64,000 bases of DNA from Lachnospiraceae bacterium (GCA_021205385.1 JAJPXQ010000030.1:1-64000); one strand, 5' to 3'. Shown: positions 10,216 to 21,498, counted from the stretch's first letter. Translations and numbers: made by a program. Notes: generated by a model from the letters alone, not told the origin.

Positions 10216-12357
10216 TTGAAAAATTTTGTTAGAGAATATACACCGAAATATCCCCTGTCCGTGCGGCCGATGGCCGAGATCAAGGGTTACCCGGTAAGGC
10301 CCGGCGATTTTACATCCTACGGGGCGATTGCGACGCCGGTAGGCGTCAATTTCACGATACATACGCACTACGGGACAAGCTGCGAGCTGCTGCTCTACCA
10401 CCGAGAGGAGGAGGAGCCCTATGTCGTGCTGCCGTTTCCGGAGGAATATAAGATCGGGGACGTCTACTCGATGCTTGTATTTGGCCTCGATATTGAGGAC
10501 TTTGAGTATGCTTACCGTATCGACGGCCCTTATGATCCGAAGCAGGGACTTTTGTTCGACCGGAACCGGGTGCTGCTCGATCCTTACGCGAAGGCGGTGG
10601 CTGGCCAGCATATCTGGGGGGAGCACAAGAACGGAAATTATCGCGCGCGCGTCGTGCGGGACACCTTTGACTGGGGCGATATGCCGCAGTCGAAGCAGAA
10701 TCTCTGCGATCTCGTGATTTATGAGCTGCATGTACGCGGTTTTACCCGTCATGCATCTTCGGGAGTGCAGCATCCGGGCACCTTCGCGGGGTTGATGGAA
10801 AAAATCCCTTATCTGAAGGAGCTGGGCATTAATGCGGTGGAGCTGATGCCGATCTTTGAGTTCGATGAAGAGATCAATGCGCGCGAAGTAAATGGAGAAC
10901 GTCTGCTGGAGTACTGGGGCTACAATACGGTTGCTTTCTTTGCACCGAACTCGGCCTATGTCTCTGAACCGGGGCGCAACCGGGAAGGCTATGAGCTGAA
11001 GAAACTGATCAAGGCGCTTCATGACAATGGGATAGAGGTCATTCTGGATGTTGTATTTAACCATACGGCGGAAGGAAACGAGCATGGGCCGAGCTTCAGC
11101 TTTAAGGGAATTGACAACTCTATCTACTACATGCTGACGCCGGATGGGAACTATTATAATTTCAGCGGCTGCGGCAACACGCTGAACTGCAACAACCCGG
11201 TAGTGCAGCAGATGATCCTTGAATGTCTGCGCTACTGGACGATCTCGTACCGCGTGGACGGTTTTCGTTTCGACCTGGCCAGTATTCTGGGGAGAAACAA
11301 GGATGGTTCTCCGCTCGCACAGCCGCCGCTTCTGCGGAATCTGGCCTATGATCCGATTCTGAGCCGGGTGAAGCTGATTGCGGAGGCCTGGGACGCCGGA
11401 GGGATGTACCAGGTCGGCAGCTTTCCGGCCAGCCGCCGCTGGGCGGAGTGGAACGGGAGATATCGCGACGCGCTCAGAGGCTATCTGAAAGGCGACGCCT
11501 GGCAGTCCTGGGATGCGGCCTACAGCATCTGCGGCTCGCCCGACCTCTATGGCGGGGGAACGGGGGAGCTGGACAATTATCGTGGTGATTATGACGGACT
11601 GAATTCCTGCGTGAATTTTATCACCTGTCATGACGGCTTCACGATGTATGATCTGTATGCTTATAATGAGAAGCACAACGAGGTCAACGGCTGGGGCAAT
11701 ACGGACGGCCATAATGACAATCGAAGCTGGAACTGCGGCGTGGAGGGAGAGACCGACGATCCCGAAGTGCTGAAGCTCCGCTTCCGCATGATCCGCAACG
11801 CCTGTGCGCTTCTGATGTGCAGCCGGGGGACGCCGATGTTCCTGGCGGGCGACGAGTTCGGCAACACGCAGTATGGAAACAACAACTGTTACTGTCAGGA
11901 CAACGAGTTTTCCTGGCTGGACTGGAGTATGCTGGAGAAAAACAGGGATCTGTTTGCGTTCTTCAAGTATATGATCGCGTTCCGCCGCGGGCATCGCGTG
12001 ATACGGGAGCGCCTGCCGCGGGCTGTGTGCGGGATGGATGAGATGCACATCCATCCGCCGGATGGAGAGCTCGTGGATATTCCGCGGGACGCAAAGATCT
12101 TTTCGGCGAGCTTTGCCGGTTACGACGCGCAGAAGGGAAAGGACGATCTGGTGTATGTGACAGTAAACACGCACTGGGAATCCATCCCGATCACGCTTCC
12201 GCGCGTGTGGGGACGTGTAGGATGGCATCTGTGTGTCAATACGAACGGGGATGAAAAGGGCAGATACTGCTATCCGGAAGAGGAAGCGCCGTTCATTGAA
12301 CATGAATTTATCATGCCGTCCCGGTCTGTGGCAGTTTTTGTGGGGACACATTACTGA
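10216..12357 (+). CDS. glgX: Glycogen debranching enzyme, GlgX/isoamylase type
   Basis: A GH13 enzyme that hydrolyses alpha-1,6 branches in glycogen or limit dextrin. The 713-residue protein has an N-terminal CBM48-like domain (about 20-140), then the TIM barrel with DVVFNHTAEG, the nucleophile aspartate 353 in DGFRFDLAS, the acid glutamate 390 in AEAWDAGG, and FITCHDGFTMYDL. The start is chosen as TTG at 10216 because GGAGGGG lies 5 bp upstream and a promoter lies between this codon and the earlier in-frame ATG. It is a single transcription unit; no other glycogen genes are nearby. Confidence 0.92.
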   Translation: MKNFVREYTPKYPLSVRPMAEIKGYPVRPGDFTSYGAIATPVGVNFTIHTHYGTSCELLLYHREEEEPYVVLPFPEEYKIGDVYSMLVFGLDIEDFEYAYRIDGPYDPKQGLLFDRNRVLLDPYAKAVAGQHIWGEHKNGNYRARVVRDTFDWGDMPQSKQNLCDLVIYELHVRGFTRHASSGVQHPGTFAGLMEKIPYLKELGINAVELMPIFEFDEEINAREVNGERLLEYWGYNTVAFFAPNSAYVSEPGRNREGYELKKLIKALHDNGIEVILDVVFNHTAEGNEHGPSFSFKGIDNSIYYMLTPDGNYYNFSGCGNTLNCNNPVVQQMILECLRYWTISYRVDGFRFDLASILGRNKDGSPLAQPPLLRNLAYDPILSRVKLIAEAWDAGGMYQVGSFPASRRWAEWNGRYRDALRGYLKGDAWQSWDAAYSICGSPDLYGGGTGELDNYRGDYDGLNSCVNFITCHDGFTMYDLYAYNEKHNEVNGWGNTDGHNDNRSWNCGVEGETDDPEVLKLRFRMIRNACALLMCSRGTPMFLAGDEFGNTQYGNNNCYCQDNEFSWLDWSMLEKNRDLFAFFKYMIAFRRGHRVIRERLPRAVCGMDEMHIHPPDGELVDIPRDAKIFSASFAGYDAQKGKDDLVYVTVNTHWESIPITLPRVWGRVGWHLCVNTNGDEKGRYCYPEEEAPFIEHEFIMPSRSVAVFVGTHY

Positions 12358-12375
12358 ATGAAAGTGGAAAAGCAG

Positions 12376-12404
12376 TTGAAAATAACAGGAAATTGTAATA
12401 GAAT
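12376..12404 (+). promoter_or_regulatory. Promoter of gdhA
   Basis: TTGAAA at 12376-12381 and TAGAAT at 12399-12404 with a 17-bp spacer, 47 bp before the gdhA start. Confidence 0.7.
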
Positions 12405-12406
12405 AA

Positions 12407-13786
<1,380 letters not shown>

Positions 13787-13802
13787 GAAATTCATGAAAG
13801 TA

Positions 13803-13834
13803 AAAACAGGCGGGCCGTTCGGCTCGCCTGTTTT
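13803..13834. terminator. Bidirectional terminator between gdhA and glnA
   Basis: A 14-bp stem (AAAACAGGCG, one G-T pair, GCC / GGC, CGCCTGTTTT) around a GTTC loop. A- and T-runs at the ends serve both strands. Confidence 0.88.
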
Positions 13835-13842
13835 GCTTCTGT

Positions 13843-15954
13843 CTACACTTCAAAAATCAGGTCGCCGTAGGAGGGCATTGGCCAGACCTCTTTATCGACC
13901 AGCATTTCGAGACGGTCGACTGGCCGGCGCAGCGCATCCATGGCAGGAACCACGTAGTCGTGGTAGTAATGCGCCCGTGTCTCATTGTCCTCGATCGTGG
14001 GAGCCTCCGCGGCCACTTTTTTCAGAATGCGGACCGCGCCATTCGCTTCATTGAGAAGTGTGCTGATGTCGCGGAGCAGCTCGGACTGTACGGTCGGCGT
14101 CGCCCCGGCGGCCTTCACGGACTGGATAATGGAGGAAAGCGTACCGGTATAGCCGATGACAGCGGGCAGGATCTGCTTGACTGTCATGTCGATCATCGTC
14201 AGTGCCTCGATATTGATCGCCTTGTTGTAGGTCTCATACTGAATCTCGGCGCGGGAGCGCAGCTCGGCTTCGTCAAAGACGTGGAAACGTTCAAACATGG
14301 TGATGGATTTTTCGGTCACAAGAGCCGGGATCGCATCGACCATCGACGGCAGATTGGGCAGCCCGCGGCGCGCGGCCTCTGCCACCCACTCTTCCGAATA
14401 GCCGTTTCCGCTGAAGACGACCTTGCGGTGTTCGCTGAAATACTGGATCAGCAGATCGTGGAGCGTGGCATTGAAATCATCGGCCTTCTCGAGGATATCG
14501 CAGGCATCCGCGAAGGCTTCCGCCGCAATCGTGTTCATGACAACCGTAGAGTGCGCAATGGAGTCTCGCGAGCCAACCATGCGGAACTCGAATTTATTGC
14601 CGGTGAAGGCGAAGGGCGAGGTGCGGTTGCGGTCGGTCGCGTCCTTCATGAAATCCGGAAGCGTCTTCACGCCGGTATGCAGATGGTGACTCTTCAGGCT
14701 GTGCGTCGCGTCACCGGTGCTCAGGATCTGGTCAATCACATCGTCGAGCTGCTCGCCGAGGAAGACGGAGATGATCGCGGGCGGCGCCTCATGCGCACCG
14801 AGCCGCAGGTCGTTTCCGACATTGGCGGCGGATTCGCGGAGCAGATCCGCATGGGTGTCGACTGCCTTCAGAATGCAGGCAAGAACGAGCAGGAACTGCC
14901 GGTTCTCGTGCGGGCGCTTTCCGGGGTCAAAGAGATTGATACCGTCGTCCGTGGTCAGCGACCAGTTGTTGTGCTTGCCGGAGCCGTTGACGCCGGCGAA
15001 GGGCTTCTCATGGAGCAGGCAGACCAGCCCCTGCTGTGCAGCCACGCGCTTGAGCGTCTGCATCATGATCTGATTGTGATCGGCGGCCACATTGGCCTCT
15101 GCATAGATCGGAGCAAGCTCATGCTGCGCCGGGGCGACTTCGTTGTGCTGCGTCTTGGCCGGAACGCCCATCTTCCAGAGCTCCTCATTTACCTGCCGCA
15201 TGTAGGCGCCGATGCGCTGGCGCAGCGTGCCAAAATAATGGTCGTCCAGCTCCTGCCCCTTCGGCGGCATTGCGCCGAACAGGGTGCGTCCGGTGTAGAT
15301 CAGATCTTTTCTCTGTAAATATTTTTCCCGGTCGATCAGGAAATACTCCTGTTCGGCTCCAACGCTCGGGATAACCTTGTGTGATGTCGTGTTGCCGAAA
15401 AGCCGGAGAAGGCGCAGTGCCTGCTCTTCGACGGCTGCCATGGAGCGCAGAAGCGGTGTCTTCTGGTCGAGCGCCTCGCCGGTGAAGGAGCAGAAGGCGG
15501 TCGGGATACACAGAATCGCGCCGGCGGCGTCTTCGCGGATGAAGGCCGGAGAAGTGCAGTCCCAGGCTGTGTAGCCTCTTGCCTCAAAGGTGGCGCGCAG
15601 GCCTCCTGACGGGAAGGAAGAGGCGTCCGGTTCGCCCTTGATCAGGTCTTTGCCGGAAAATTCCATGAGCACAGAACCGTCCTCGCGGGGAGGCGTCAGG
15701 AAAGAGTCGTGCTTCTCCGCTGTGAAACCAGTCAGCGGCTGGAACCAGTGCGTATAGTGGGTCGCCCCCTTCTCGATCGCCCACTTGCGGATCGCCGCGG
15801 CGACCACGTCCGCGATCGCGGGGTCCAGTTCCTTGCGTCCTTCGATGGTCTTGCGGAGCTCGTAGTAGACGTTTTTCGGGAGATACTGGCGCATAACCTT
15901 GTCGTTGAAGACATTTGTCCCGAAAATATCCATAATTGACTGTTTGTTCTCCAT
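13843..15954 (-). CDS. glnA: Glutamine synthetase type III
   Basis: Makes glutamine from glutamate, ammonia and ATP. The 703-residue length and blocks such as [50 protein letters not shown] and [11 protein letters not shown] are diagnostic of the GSIII (GlnN) class found in Bacteroides and Clostridia, not the 440-residue type I. The ATG at 15954 (MENKQSIMD) follows AAAGGA; a farther upstream ATG at 16020 lacks a ribosome-binding site. It faces gdhA across a shared terminator. The family is sometimes called glnN. Confidence 0.94.
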   Translation of the reverse strand: MENKQSIMDIFGTNVFNDKVMRQYLPKNVYYELRKTIEGRKELDPAIADVVAAAIRKWAIEKGATHYTHWFQPLTGFTAEKHDSFLTPPREDGSVLMEFSGKDLIKGEPDASSFPSGGLRATFEARGYTAWDCTSPAFIREDAAGAILCIPTAFCSFTGEALDQKTPLLRSMAAVEEQALRLLRLFGNTTSHKVIPSVGAEQEYFLIDREKYLQRKDLIYTGRTLFGAMPPKGQELDDHYFGTLRQRIGAYMRQVNEELWKMGVPAKTQHNEVAPAQHELAPIYAEANVAADHNQIMMQTLKRVAAQQGLVCLLHEKPFAGVNGSGKHNNWSLTTDDGINLFDPGKRPHENRQFLLVLACILKAVDTHADLLRESAANVGNDLRLGAHEAPPAIISVFLGEQLDDVIDQILSTGDATHSLKSHHLHTGVKTLPDFMKDATDRNRTSPFAFTGNKFEFRMVGSRDSIAHSTVVMNTIAAEAFADACDILEKADDFNATLHDLLIQYFSEHRKVVFSGNGYSEEWVAEAARRGLPNLPSMVDAIPALVTEKSITMFERFHVFDEAELRSRAEIQYETYNKAINIEALTMIDMTVKQILPAVIGYTGTLSSIIQSVKAAGATPTVQSELLRDISTLLNEANGAVRILKKVAAEAPTIEDNETRAHYYHDYVVPAMDALRRPVDRLEMLVDKEVWPMPSYGDLIFEV

Positions 15955-16080
15955 AAAAACGGAATCCTTTCTTCGTTGGAATGGTGTTTCAGACAGATTT
16001 ATGATACAATATTTAATCATGAATCACAATAAGAAACAAAAAAATTTTCTGTGGATGGGTTATGAAGGAGGAAACTACCA

Positions 16081-17253
16081 ATGACAAGGGAGCCGGTGAT
16101 TGAATTCCGGGATTTCAGCTTCCAGTATTACAGTCAGGCGGAGCCGACGCTCCACGATATCAACCTGACGATCTGCAAGGGAGAGAAAGTGCTGATCGTC
16201 GGACCGAGCGGCAGCGGAAAGAGTACGCTGGGACACTGCCTGAACGGCCTGATTCCGTTTGCCTACAAGGGAACTATGAGCGGCAGCCTCAAAGTTGCGG
16301 GGGAGGAGACGCAGGACGGCAATATCTTTGAATTGTCAAAGAAAGTCGGCACGGTGCTGCAGGATTCCGACGGACAGTTCATCGGGCTGACGGTCGGCGA
16401 GGATATTGCTTTCACGCTGGAAAATGACTGCGAGGAACAGGGACGGATGAAGGAGGTCGTGCAGAGCGTCGCGGATATCGTCGACATGGGGACGCTTCTG
16501 AATTCCTCACCTTTCGAGCTCTCCGGCGGGCAGAAGCAGCGTGTGGCTTTTGCGGGCGTTATGGTGAACGACGTGGAGATCCTGCTCTTTGACGAGCCGC
16601 TGGCCAATCTCGACCCGGCCACCGGGAAGACCGCGATCGACCTCATCGACCGCATTCAGAAGCAGTACCAGAAGACGGTCGTCATCATCGAACATCGTCT
16701 GGAGGATGTGCTCTATCGCGACGTGGACCGGATCGTCGTGGTCAGCGACGGGCGCATCGCGGCAGATATGACGCCGGACGAACTCATTTCCTCTGATATT
16801 CTGATCAATCTCGGTATTCGTGAGCCCCTGTACGCGACCGCTCTGAAATATGCGGGCGTAACGGTGACGCCGGACATGCACCCGGGGCATCTTGCGACGC
16901 TCGACATGGAGCGGGTGCGTGAGCCGCTGCAGAAGTGGTTCCAGTCGAGAAAGCCGCGTGGGACTGCGCCGGAGCAGGAAGACATCTTATCAGCGGAGCA
17001 TCTTTCTTTTCAATATACGAAAAAACGGAAAATTCTGCAGGACATCAATTTCCATATCAAGGCGGGCGAGATGGTCAGCATCGTCGGGACGAACGGCGCC
17101 GGGAAGAGCACGCTCGCCAAGGTGATCTGCGGCTTCGTGCACGAAGACGAGGGTGCGCTGTATTTCGAGGGCGAGTCCATGGCGGACTGGACGATCAAGG
17201 AGCGCTCGCAGAAGATCGGCTATGTCATGCAGAATCCGAACCAGATGATCTGA
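16081..17253 (+). CDS. ECF transporter double ATPase, N-terminal part ended by an in-frame TGA
   Basis: First part of a YkoD-like energy-coupling ATPase with two ABC domains. NBD1 is complete: GPSGSGKST (41-49), LSGGQKQRVAFA and LLFDEPLANLDP. NBD2 begins with GTNGAGKST (336-344) and reaches the Q-loop QNPNQMI, where codon 391 is TGA (17251-17253). The same frame then continues with [16 protein letters not shown] through the remaining NBD2 motifs. A serine codon TCA changed to TGA is the simplest explanation. The ATG at 16081 follows AAGGAGG. Without readthrough the product has one full and one partial nucleotide-binding domain. It heads a cluster with EcfT and an S component. Confidence 0.8.
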   Translation: MTREPVIEFRDFSFQYYSQAEPTLHDINLTICKGEKVLIVGPSGSGKSTLGHCLNGLIPFAYKGTMSGSLKVAGEETQDGNIFELSKKVGTVLQDSDGQFIGLTVGEDIAFTLENDCEEQGRMKEVVQSVADIVDMGTLLNSSPFELSGGQKQRVAFAGVMVNDVEILLFDEPLANLDPATGKTAIDLIDRIQKQYQKTVVIIEHRLEDVLYRDVDRIVVVSDGRIAADMTPDELISSDILINLGIREPLYATALKYAGVTVTPDMHPGHLATLDMERVREPLQKWFQSRKPRGTAPEQEDILSAEHLSFQYTKKRKILQDINFHIKAGEMVSIVGTNGAGKSTLAKVICGFVHEDEGALYFEGESMADWTIKERSQKIGYVMQNPNQMI

Positions 17254-17259
17254 AAGCCG

Positions 17260-17790
17260 ATGATCTACGACGAGGTGGCGCTGGGACTCAGGCTGCGCGG
17301 GGTGCCGGAGGAGGAGATCGGGCCGAAGGTCGAAAAAGCGCTGAAGATCTGCGGGCTCGCGCCCTTCCGGAAATGGCCGGTCTCGGCGCTGAGCTTCGGG
17401 CAGAAGAAGCGTGTGACGATCGCCTCCATCCTCGTGCTCGACCCGAAGGTGCTGATCCTCGACGAGCCGACGGCGGGGCAGGATTACCGGCATTACACGG
17501 AGATCATGGAATTCCTGAAGGGGCTGAACGCACAGGGCGTGACGATCCTGATGATCACGCACGACATGCATCTGATGCTCGAATATACGCCGCATGCGAT
17601 CGTCATCAGCGATGGAAAGAAGATTGGCGACAGCACGGCGGTTGATATTCTGACCGATGAGGAGATCGCCGGTCAGGCGAACCTCAAGATCACCTCTCTG
17701 TACGAGCTCGCGAAGATGGCGGGGATTGATGACGCCAGGGGTTTTGTACAGTATTTCATTGATTACGAGAGGGAGGTGCACCGGGGATGA
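17260..17790 (+). CDS. ECF transporter double ATPase, C-terminal part after the in-frame TGA
   Basis: Continues the reading frame of the preceding gene, starting at the second sense-codon ATG after the stop. It contains the signature [13 protein letters not shown], Walker [13 protein letters not shown] and the H-loop ITHDMHL that complete NBD2. No ribosome-binding site precedes 17260, so separate translation would depend on coupling or readthrough. With the preceding part the intact protein would be about 569 residues. Its last codons overlap the EcfT start (ATGA). It could be a sequencing error, a true nonsense mutation, or tolerated readthrough. Confidence 0.7.
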   Translation: MIYDEVALGLRLRGVPEEEIGPKVEKALKICGLAPFRKWPVSALSFGQKKRVTIASILVLDPKVLILDEPTAGQDYRHYTEIMEFLKGLNAQGVTILMITHDMHLMLEYTPHAIVISDGKKIGDSTAVDILTDEEIAGQANLKITSLYELAKMAGIDDARGFVQYFIDYEREVHRG

Positions 17791-18620
17791 AAAATAAGCT
17801 GTTTGACTATGTGGAGCGCGACAATTTTATTTTCCGGCTGTCCGGCCTGACAAAGATTCTCTGCTTTTTCTGCCTGACCTTCGCGGTCATGCTGAGCTAC
17901 GATATCCGTCCGATTCTCTGCGTGTTCGTGTTCTCCTTTGTTGTACTGCACGTTTCGGAGATTAAACTCTCGCAGATACGGCTGATGCTCTACTACACCA
18001 TGGTCTTTCTGCTGCTGAACTTTATTCTGACCTTCCTCTTCAGTCCGCAGTACGGCGTGCAGATCTACGGGACGAAGCATGTGCTCTTTCAGATCACGGA
18101 GCGCTATGTGGTGACGCAGGAGCAGCTGCTCTATCAGATCACAAAGCTTGTGAAGTATGCCTCGGTCATTCCGCTCGGCATGCTGTTCCTGCTCACGACC
18201 AACCCGAGCGAGTTCGCGGCGAGCCTCAGCAGCATCGGCGTGAGCTACAAGGCGTCCTACGCGCTCGCCCTGACGCTGCGCTATTTCCCGGATATGATCC
18301 GCGATTACAACGATATTGCCCTGGCGCAGCAGAGCCGCGGTCTCGACCTGTCAAAGAAGGAAAAGCTGGGCGTGCGCCTGAAAAATATTATGAATATCTG
18401 TGTGCCGTTGATCTTCTCCACGATGGACCGGATCGAGGTCATCAGCAATGCGATGGATCTGCGCGGCTTCGGCAAACATAAAAAACGGACCTGGTACGCG
18501 AAGAAGCCGCTGCGAAAAGCGGATTATCTGAGTATGCTGTTCTGCGCGGCGGTCTTCGCGCTGACGATCTGCATCAGCGTTTTCATTAACCACAGCCGTT
18601 TCTGGAACCCGTTCATATAG
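17787..18620 (+). CDS. ECF transporter transmembrane component EcfT (CbiQ/YkoC family)
   Basis: The 277-residue integral membrane protein couples the ATPases to an S component. Hydrophobic segments lie near residues 22-90 and 120-150, with another near the C-terminus. The coupling-helix region [10 protein letters not shown] and the later [16 protein letters not shown] match the two conserved A-R-G motifs of EcfT. It overlaps the ATPase stop by 4 bp, so translation is coupled. It is followed 10 bp later by the SAM adenosyltransferase-like gene. Confidence 0.88.
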   Translation: MKNKLFDYVERDNFIFRLSGLTKILCFFCLTFAVMLSYDIRPILCVFVFSFVVLHVSEIKLSQIRLMLYYTMVFLLLNFILTFLFSPQYGVQIYGTKHVLFQITERYVVTQEQLLYQITKLVKYASVIPLGMLFLLTTNPSEFAASLSSIGVSYKASYALALTLRYFPDMIRDYNDIALAQQSRGLDLSKKEKLGVRLKNIMNICVPLIFSTMDRIEVISNAMDLRGFGKHKKRTWYAKKPLRKADYLSMLFCAAVFALTICISVFINHSRFWNPFI

Positions 18621-18629
18621 GAGGACAAT

Positions 18630-19490
18630 ATGAGTAAATTTGACAAACCGATTCTGGTCTTTCAGACCGATTTTACCTATCTGGAGGGTGCGGTCAGCTC
18701 GATGTACGGCGTCGTGAAGACGGTGGACCGCGAGCTGGAGATCTTCGACGGCACGCATCAGATCCCGCAGTACGACACCTGGAGCGCGAGCTATCGGCTG
18801 CATCAGAGTCTGCAGTTCTGGCCGAAGGGGACGATCTACGTGTCGGTCGTGGATCCCGGCGTCGGGACGCAGCGCCGCGCCTGCGTGGCGAAGACCGTGG
18901 ACGGCTATTATGTGGTGAGCCCGGACAACGGCTCGCTGACGCATGTGAAGAAATTCATCGGTATTGAGGAGGTGCGTGAGATCGATGAGAGCGTGAACCG
19001 CCTGCAGAGCACGCGCGGGACGAGCGTCTTTCATGGGCGCGATCTCTTTGGCTACACGGCGGCGCGCCTCGCTTCCGGCATCATCGATTTCGAGGGCGTC
19101 GGTCCGGCCTATCCGGTGGAGGAGATCGTCGAGCACCCGATTCTTGCGCCGGAGGTTTCCGAGGGCTGCGTGAAGGGCATTTTTGAGATCAACGACCCGA
19201 ATTTTGGCAATCTCTGGACGAATATTCCGCTGGAGAGCTTTGAACAGGCGGGCTTTTGCTACGGCGACATGGTGCGCGTGCGGGTGATGCATGCGGGCGA
19301 GGCTGTTTTCACCGGCAAGGTGCGCTTCTGTCCTTCCTTCGGATTTGTGGAGAAGGGAGAGGCGATGATCTACAACAATGAGCTCATGCATATTTCCATG
19401 GCGGTCAGCCAGGGAAACTTCTGTGAGAAATACGGACTGTCCTACGGAACGGACTGGGAAGCCTCGTTTTTCATTGACAAAAATGCCTGA
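18630..19490 (+). CDS. SAM hydroxide adenosyltransferase family protein (DUF62)
   Basis: Members split S-adenosylmethionine with water into adenosine and methionine; relatives are the fluorinase and chlorinase. The 286-residue protein has the N-terminal ILVFQTDFTYLEGAVSSMYG, VSVVDPGVGTQRR and VSPDNGSLTHV motifs, then a C-terminal barrel with INDPNFGNLWTNI. The start ATG follows AGGAGG. It sits inside an ECF transporter operon, which suggests the transported compound is a SAM-breakdown product or related nucleoside; that link is inference. Confidence 0.85.
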   Translation: MSKFDKPILVFQTDFTYLEGAVSSMYGVVKTVDRELEIFDGTHQIPQYDTWSASYRLHQSLQFWPKGTIYVSVVDPGVGTQRRACVAKTVDGYYVVSPDNGSLTHVKKFIGIEEVREIDESVNRLQSTRGTSVFHGRDLFGYTAARLASGIIDFEGVGPAYPVEEIVEHPILAPEVSEGCVKGIFEINDPNFGNLWTNIPLESFEQAGFCYGDMVRVRVMHAGEAVFTGKVRFCPSFGFVEKGEAMIYNNELMHISMAVSQGNFCEKYGLSYGTDWEASFFIDKNA

Positions 19491-19563
19491 AAAGACTATA
19501 GTCAAAGAGTCAGGGGGCGAAAAACGCCCACAGAAGAATATTTCACGAGGGAGGCAAATTCCA

Positions 19564-20127
19564 ATGAAGAAAAAACTTTTTGAATTTAAAACAAGGACGA
19601 TTGTGGCGACCGGTCTCGGCGCGGCGCTGTTCACGCTGTTATTTATGTACGTAAAGATCCCGACCGGCATTCCGGAGACGCAGATACAGACCGCTTACGG
19701 TGTGGGCGCGTTCTTTGCGGCGATGTTCGGCCCGATCTGCGGCGGCCTGATCGCCTTTATCGGACATTTCCTTTCCGATTCCGTGCAGTACGGCTCCGCC
19801 TGGATGAGCTGGGTCATCGCATCGGGATTTACCTGCTTCTTTATCGGACTGGTCTATCCGAAGCTGAAAGTTGACGAGGGCATTTTCACCGGAAAAGATA
19901 TGCTCCTGTTCAATGTCTATCAGATCATCGCAAACGCGATCGCCTGGATCATCATTGCGCCGGTGCTGGATATTGTGATCTATGCCGAGTCGCCGAGCCT
20001 TGTGTTTACGCAGGGCGTCGTGGCGGCGATCTCAAACGCGGTCTCCGCGGGCGTGATCGGCACGATTCTGCTGAAGCTGTACAGCGGCACGAGAGCTTCC
20101 AAGGGAAGCCTGTCGAAGGAAGACTGA
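19564..20127 (+). CDS. ECF transporter S component, UPF0397 type
   Basis: The 187-residue membrane protein starts MKKKLFEFKTRTIVATGLGA and has about five hydrophobic helices, including YGVGAFFAAMFGPICGGLIA and GSAWMSWVIASGFTCFFIG. This matches the UPF0397 family of ECF substrate-binding subunits, often labelled riboflavin-type without proof. GAGGGAGG precedes the ATG at 19564. It is the last gene of the ECF cluster. The substrate is unknown; the neighbouring SAM-splitting enzyme hints at adenosine or methionine-related compounds. Confidence 0.85.
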   Translation: MKKKLFEFKTRTIVATGLGAALFTLLFMYVKIPTGIPETQIQTAYGVGAFFAAMFGPICGGLIAFIGHFLSDSVQYGSAWMSWVIASGFTCFFIGLVYPKLKVDEGIFTGKDMLLFNVYQIIANAIAWIIIAPVLDIVIYAESPSLVFTQGVVAAISNAVSAGVIGTILLKLYSGTRASKGSLSKED

Positions 20128-20148
20128 GCAGAATATCCGGGGAAATCG

Positions 20149-20180
20149 GGGCTGCCGCCTTCTGATGCGGCAGCCCTTTG
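20149..20180 (+). terminator. Terminator of the ECF cluster
   Basis: GGGCTGCCGC pairs with GCGGCAGCCC around an 8-base loop, followed by TTTG TT. Confidence 0.85.
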
Positions 20181-20201
20181 TTATACAGGAGGATAGGGAA
20201 A

Positions 20202-21185
20202 ATGAGAATGTTTGTGTACAGCATGCGTGATTTTGACGAGCTTCCCTGCTTTGAGAAGTACTGCGCGAAATACGGAGTGGACTACGATTATACGGTCGAG
20301 ACTCCCTGCCTCGATAATCTGGAGATGGCGCGCGGCTATGAGGTCGTCAATATTATCACCACCGTCATCGATCGCCCGATGCTGGAAAAACTGCATGAGA
20401 TGGGTGTGAAATGCCTCGCCACGCGAACGATCGGTTATGATCATATCGATACAGCCTGTGCGAAAGAGCTCGGGCTTTCGGTAGTCCATATCAGTTATTC
20501 GCCGAACAGTGTTGCCGACTACACGGTCATGATGATGCTGATTGGCTGCCGGAAGCTCAAACATATCATGGAGCGAGCCGATGTACAGGACTACACGCTG
20601 AAGGGCAAACTCGGGAGGGAACTGCCGGACTGCACGGTCGGCGTCATCGGCACAGGCCGGATCGGAAAGACGGTGATCCGCGACCTGAGCGGCTTTGGCT
20701 GCAAGATCCTTGCCTACGATGTCTATGAGAGCGACGAGGTACGAAAACACGCGGAATATGTAGATCTGGATCGTCTTTACGCGGAGAGTGACATTATCAC
20801 GCTGCACGCTCCCGCGACGGAAGATAATTATCACATGATCGGTGAGGACGCGATCGCAAAGATGAAGCCGGGCGTGATCCTGATCAACTGTGCGCGCGGT
20901 TCTCTGGTGGATACGGACGCACTGATTGAGGGGATTGAGAGCGGCAAGGTCGGTTTCGCCGGGCTCGATGTGGTCGAGCATGAGAGCGGCCTCTACTATT
21001 TCAACCGCATGGGCGAACCGCTGAACAATCCGAAGCTTGCGATCCTGCGCTCCTATTCCAACGTGCTGGTGAGCCCGCACACCGCTTTCTACACGGACGA
21101 GGCCGTCGCCAATATGGCGGAGAATTCGATTGTCGCCAGCATGGATGTGATGGCCGGCAGGGAGACGCCGTATCTCGTGAAGTAA
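20202..21185 (+). CDS. D-2-hydroxyacid dehydrogenase (D-lactate dehydrogenase/VanH-like)
   Basis: An NAD-dependent enzyme reducing a 2-keto acid such as pyruvate to the D-hydroxyacid. The 327-residue protein has the Rossmann motif VGVIGTGRIGK, the catalytic arginine in INCARGSLVDTDAL, a glutamate in DVVEHESG, and the histidine in LVSPHTAFYTDEA. The fermentative D-lactate role is likely; the substrate is not proven by sequence. The ATG at 20202 follows AGGAGGATAGG; an earlier in-frame ATG at 20178 lies in the terminator region and is rejected. Confidence 0.9.
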   Translation: MRMFVYSMRDFDELPCFEKYCAKYGVDYDYTVETPCLDNLEMARGYEVVNIITTVIDRPMLEKLHEMGVKCLATRTIGYDHIDTACAKELGLSVVHISYSPNSVADYTVMMMLIGCRKLKHIMERADVQDYTLKGKLGRELPDCTVGVIGTGRIGKTVIRDLSGFGCKILAYDVYESDEVRKHAEYVDLDRLYAESDIITLHAPATEDNYHMIGEDAIAKMKPGVILINCARGSLVDTDALIEGIESGKVGFAGLDVVEHESGLYYFNRMGEPLNNPKLAILRSYSNVLVSPHTAFYTDEAVANMAENSIVASMDVMAGRETPYLVK

Positions 21186-21200
21186 GGCATAAGTGAAAAT

Positions 21201-21239
21201 TTCCCCGCATACATTTTAAAAAGTGTTCCTGCGGGGGAA
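21201..21239 (+). promoter_or_regulatory. Hairpin between the dehydrogenase gene and spoIIID
   Basis: TTCCCCGCA (21201-21209) pairs with TGCGGGGGAA (21230-21239, one G bulged) around a 20-base loop, followed by six T residues. It looks like a terminator, but the T-run merges into the TTG start of spoIIID and the 3' arm holds the only Shine-Dalgarno-like purine run. It may both end the upstream transcript and hide the spoIIID start. Confidence 0.55.
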
Positions 21240-21243
21240 TTTT

Positions 21244-21498
21244 TTGAAAGATTATATTGAAGAGCGCGCCATCAACGTCGCAAACTATATCGTCACGAAC
21301 AACGCGACGGTGCGGCAGACGGCGAAGAAATTTGGGATATCGAAGTCAACAGTGCACAAGGATTGTTCTGAGAGGATCCGCTTTATCAATCCGGCCCTGG
21401 CCCAGGAGGTCCGGAAGGTGCTGGATGTAAACAAATCGGAACGGCACATAAGAGGCGGCATGGCGACGCGGGAAAAATATCTGCATCAGCACAGATAA
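21244..21498 (+). CDS. spoIIID: Sporulation transcription factor SpoIIID
   Basis: A small helix-turn-helix regulator of mother-cell genes during sporulation. The 84-residue protein contains VRQTAKKFGISKSTVHKDCS (HTH) and the conserved tail RHIRGGMATREKYL. The start is TTG at 21244, giving the canonical N-terminus KDYIEER after the initiator; GGGGGAA lies upstream. It is a single gene between the dehydrogenase and guaA, and it shows that the organism comes from a spore-forming lineage. Confidence 0.93.
   Translation: MKDYIEERAINVANYIVTNNATVRQTAKKFGISKSTVHKDCSERIRFINPALAQEVRKVLDVNKSERHIRGGMATREKYLHQHR

Noticed and set aside
17251..17253. Selenocysteine codon in the ECF ATPase
   Set aside because: No SECIS-like hairpin is evident just after the TGA, and the position aligns with an ordinary serine in ABC ATPases, not a redox residue.
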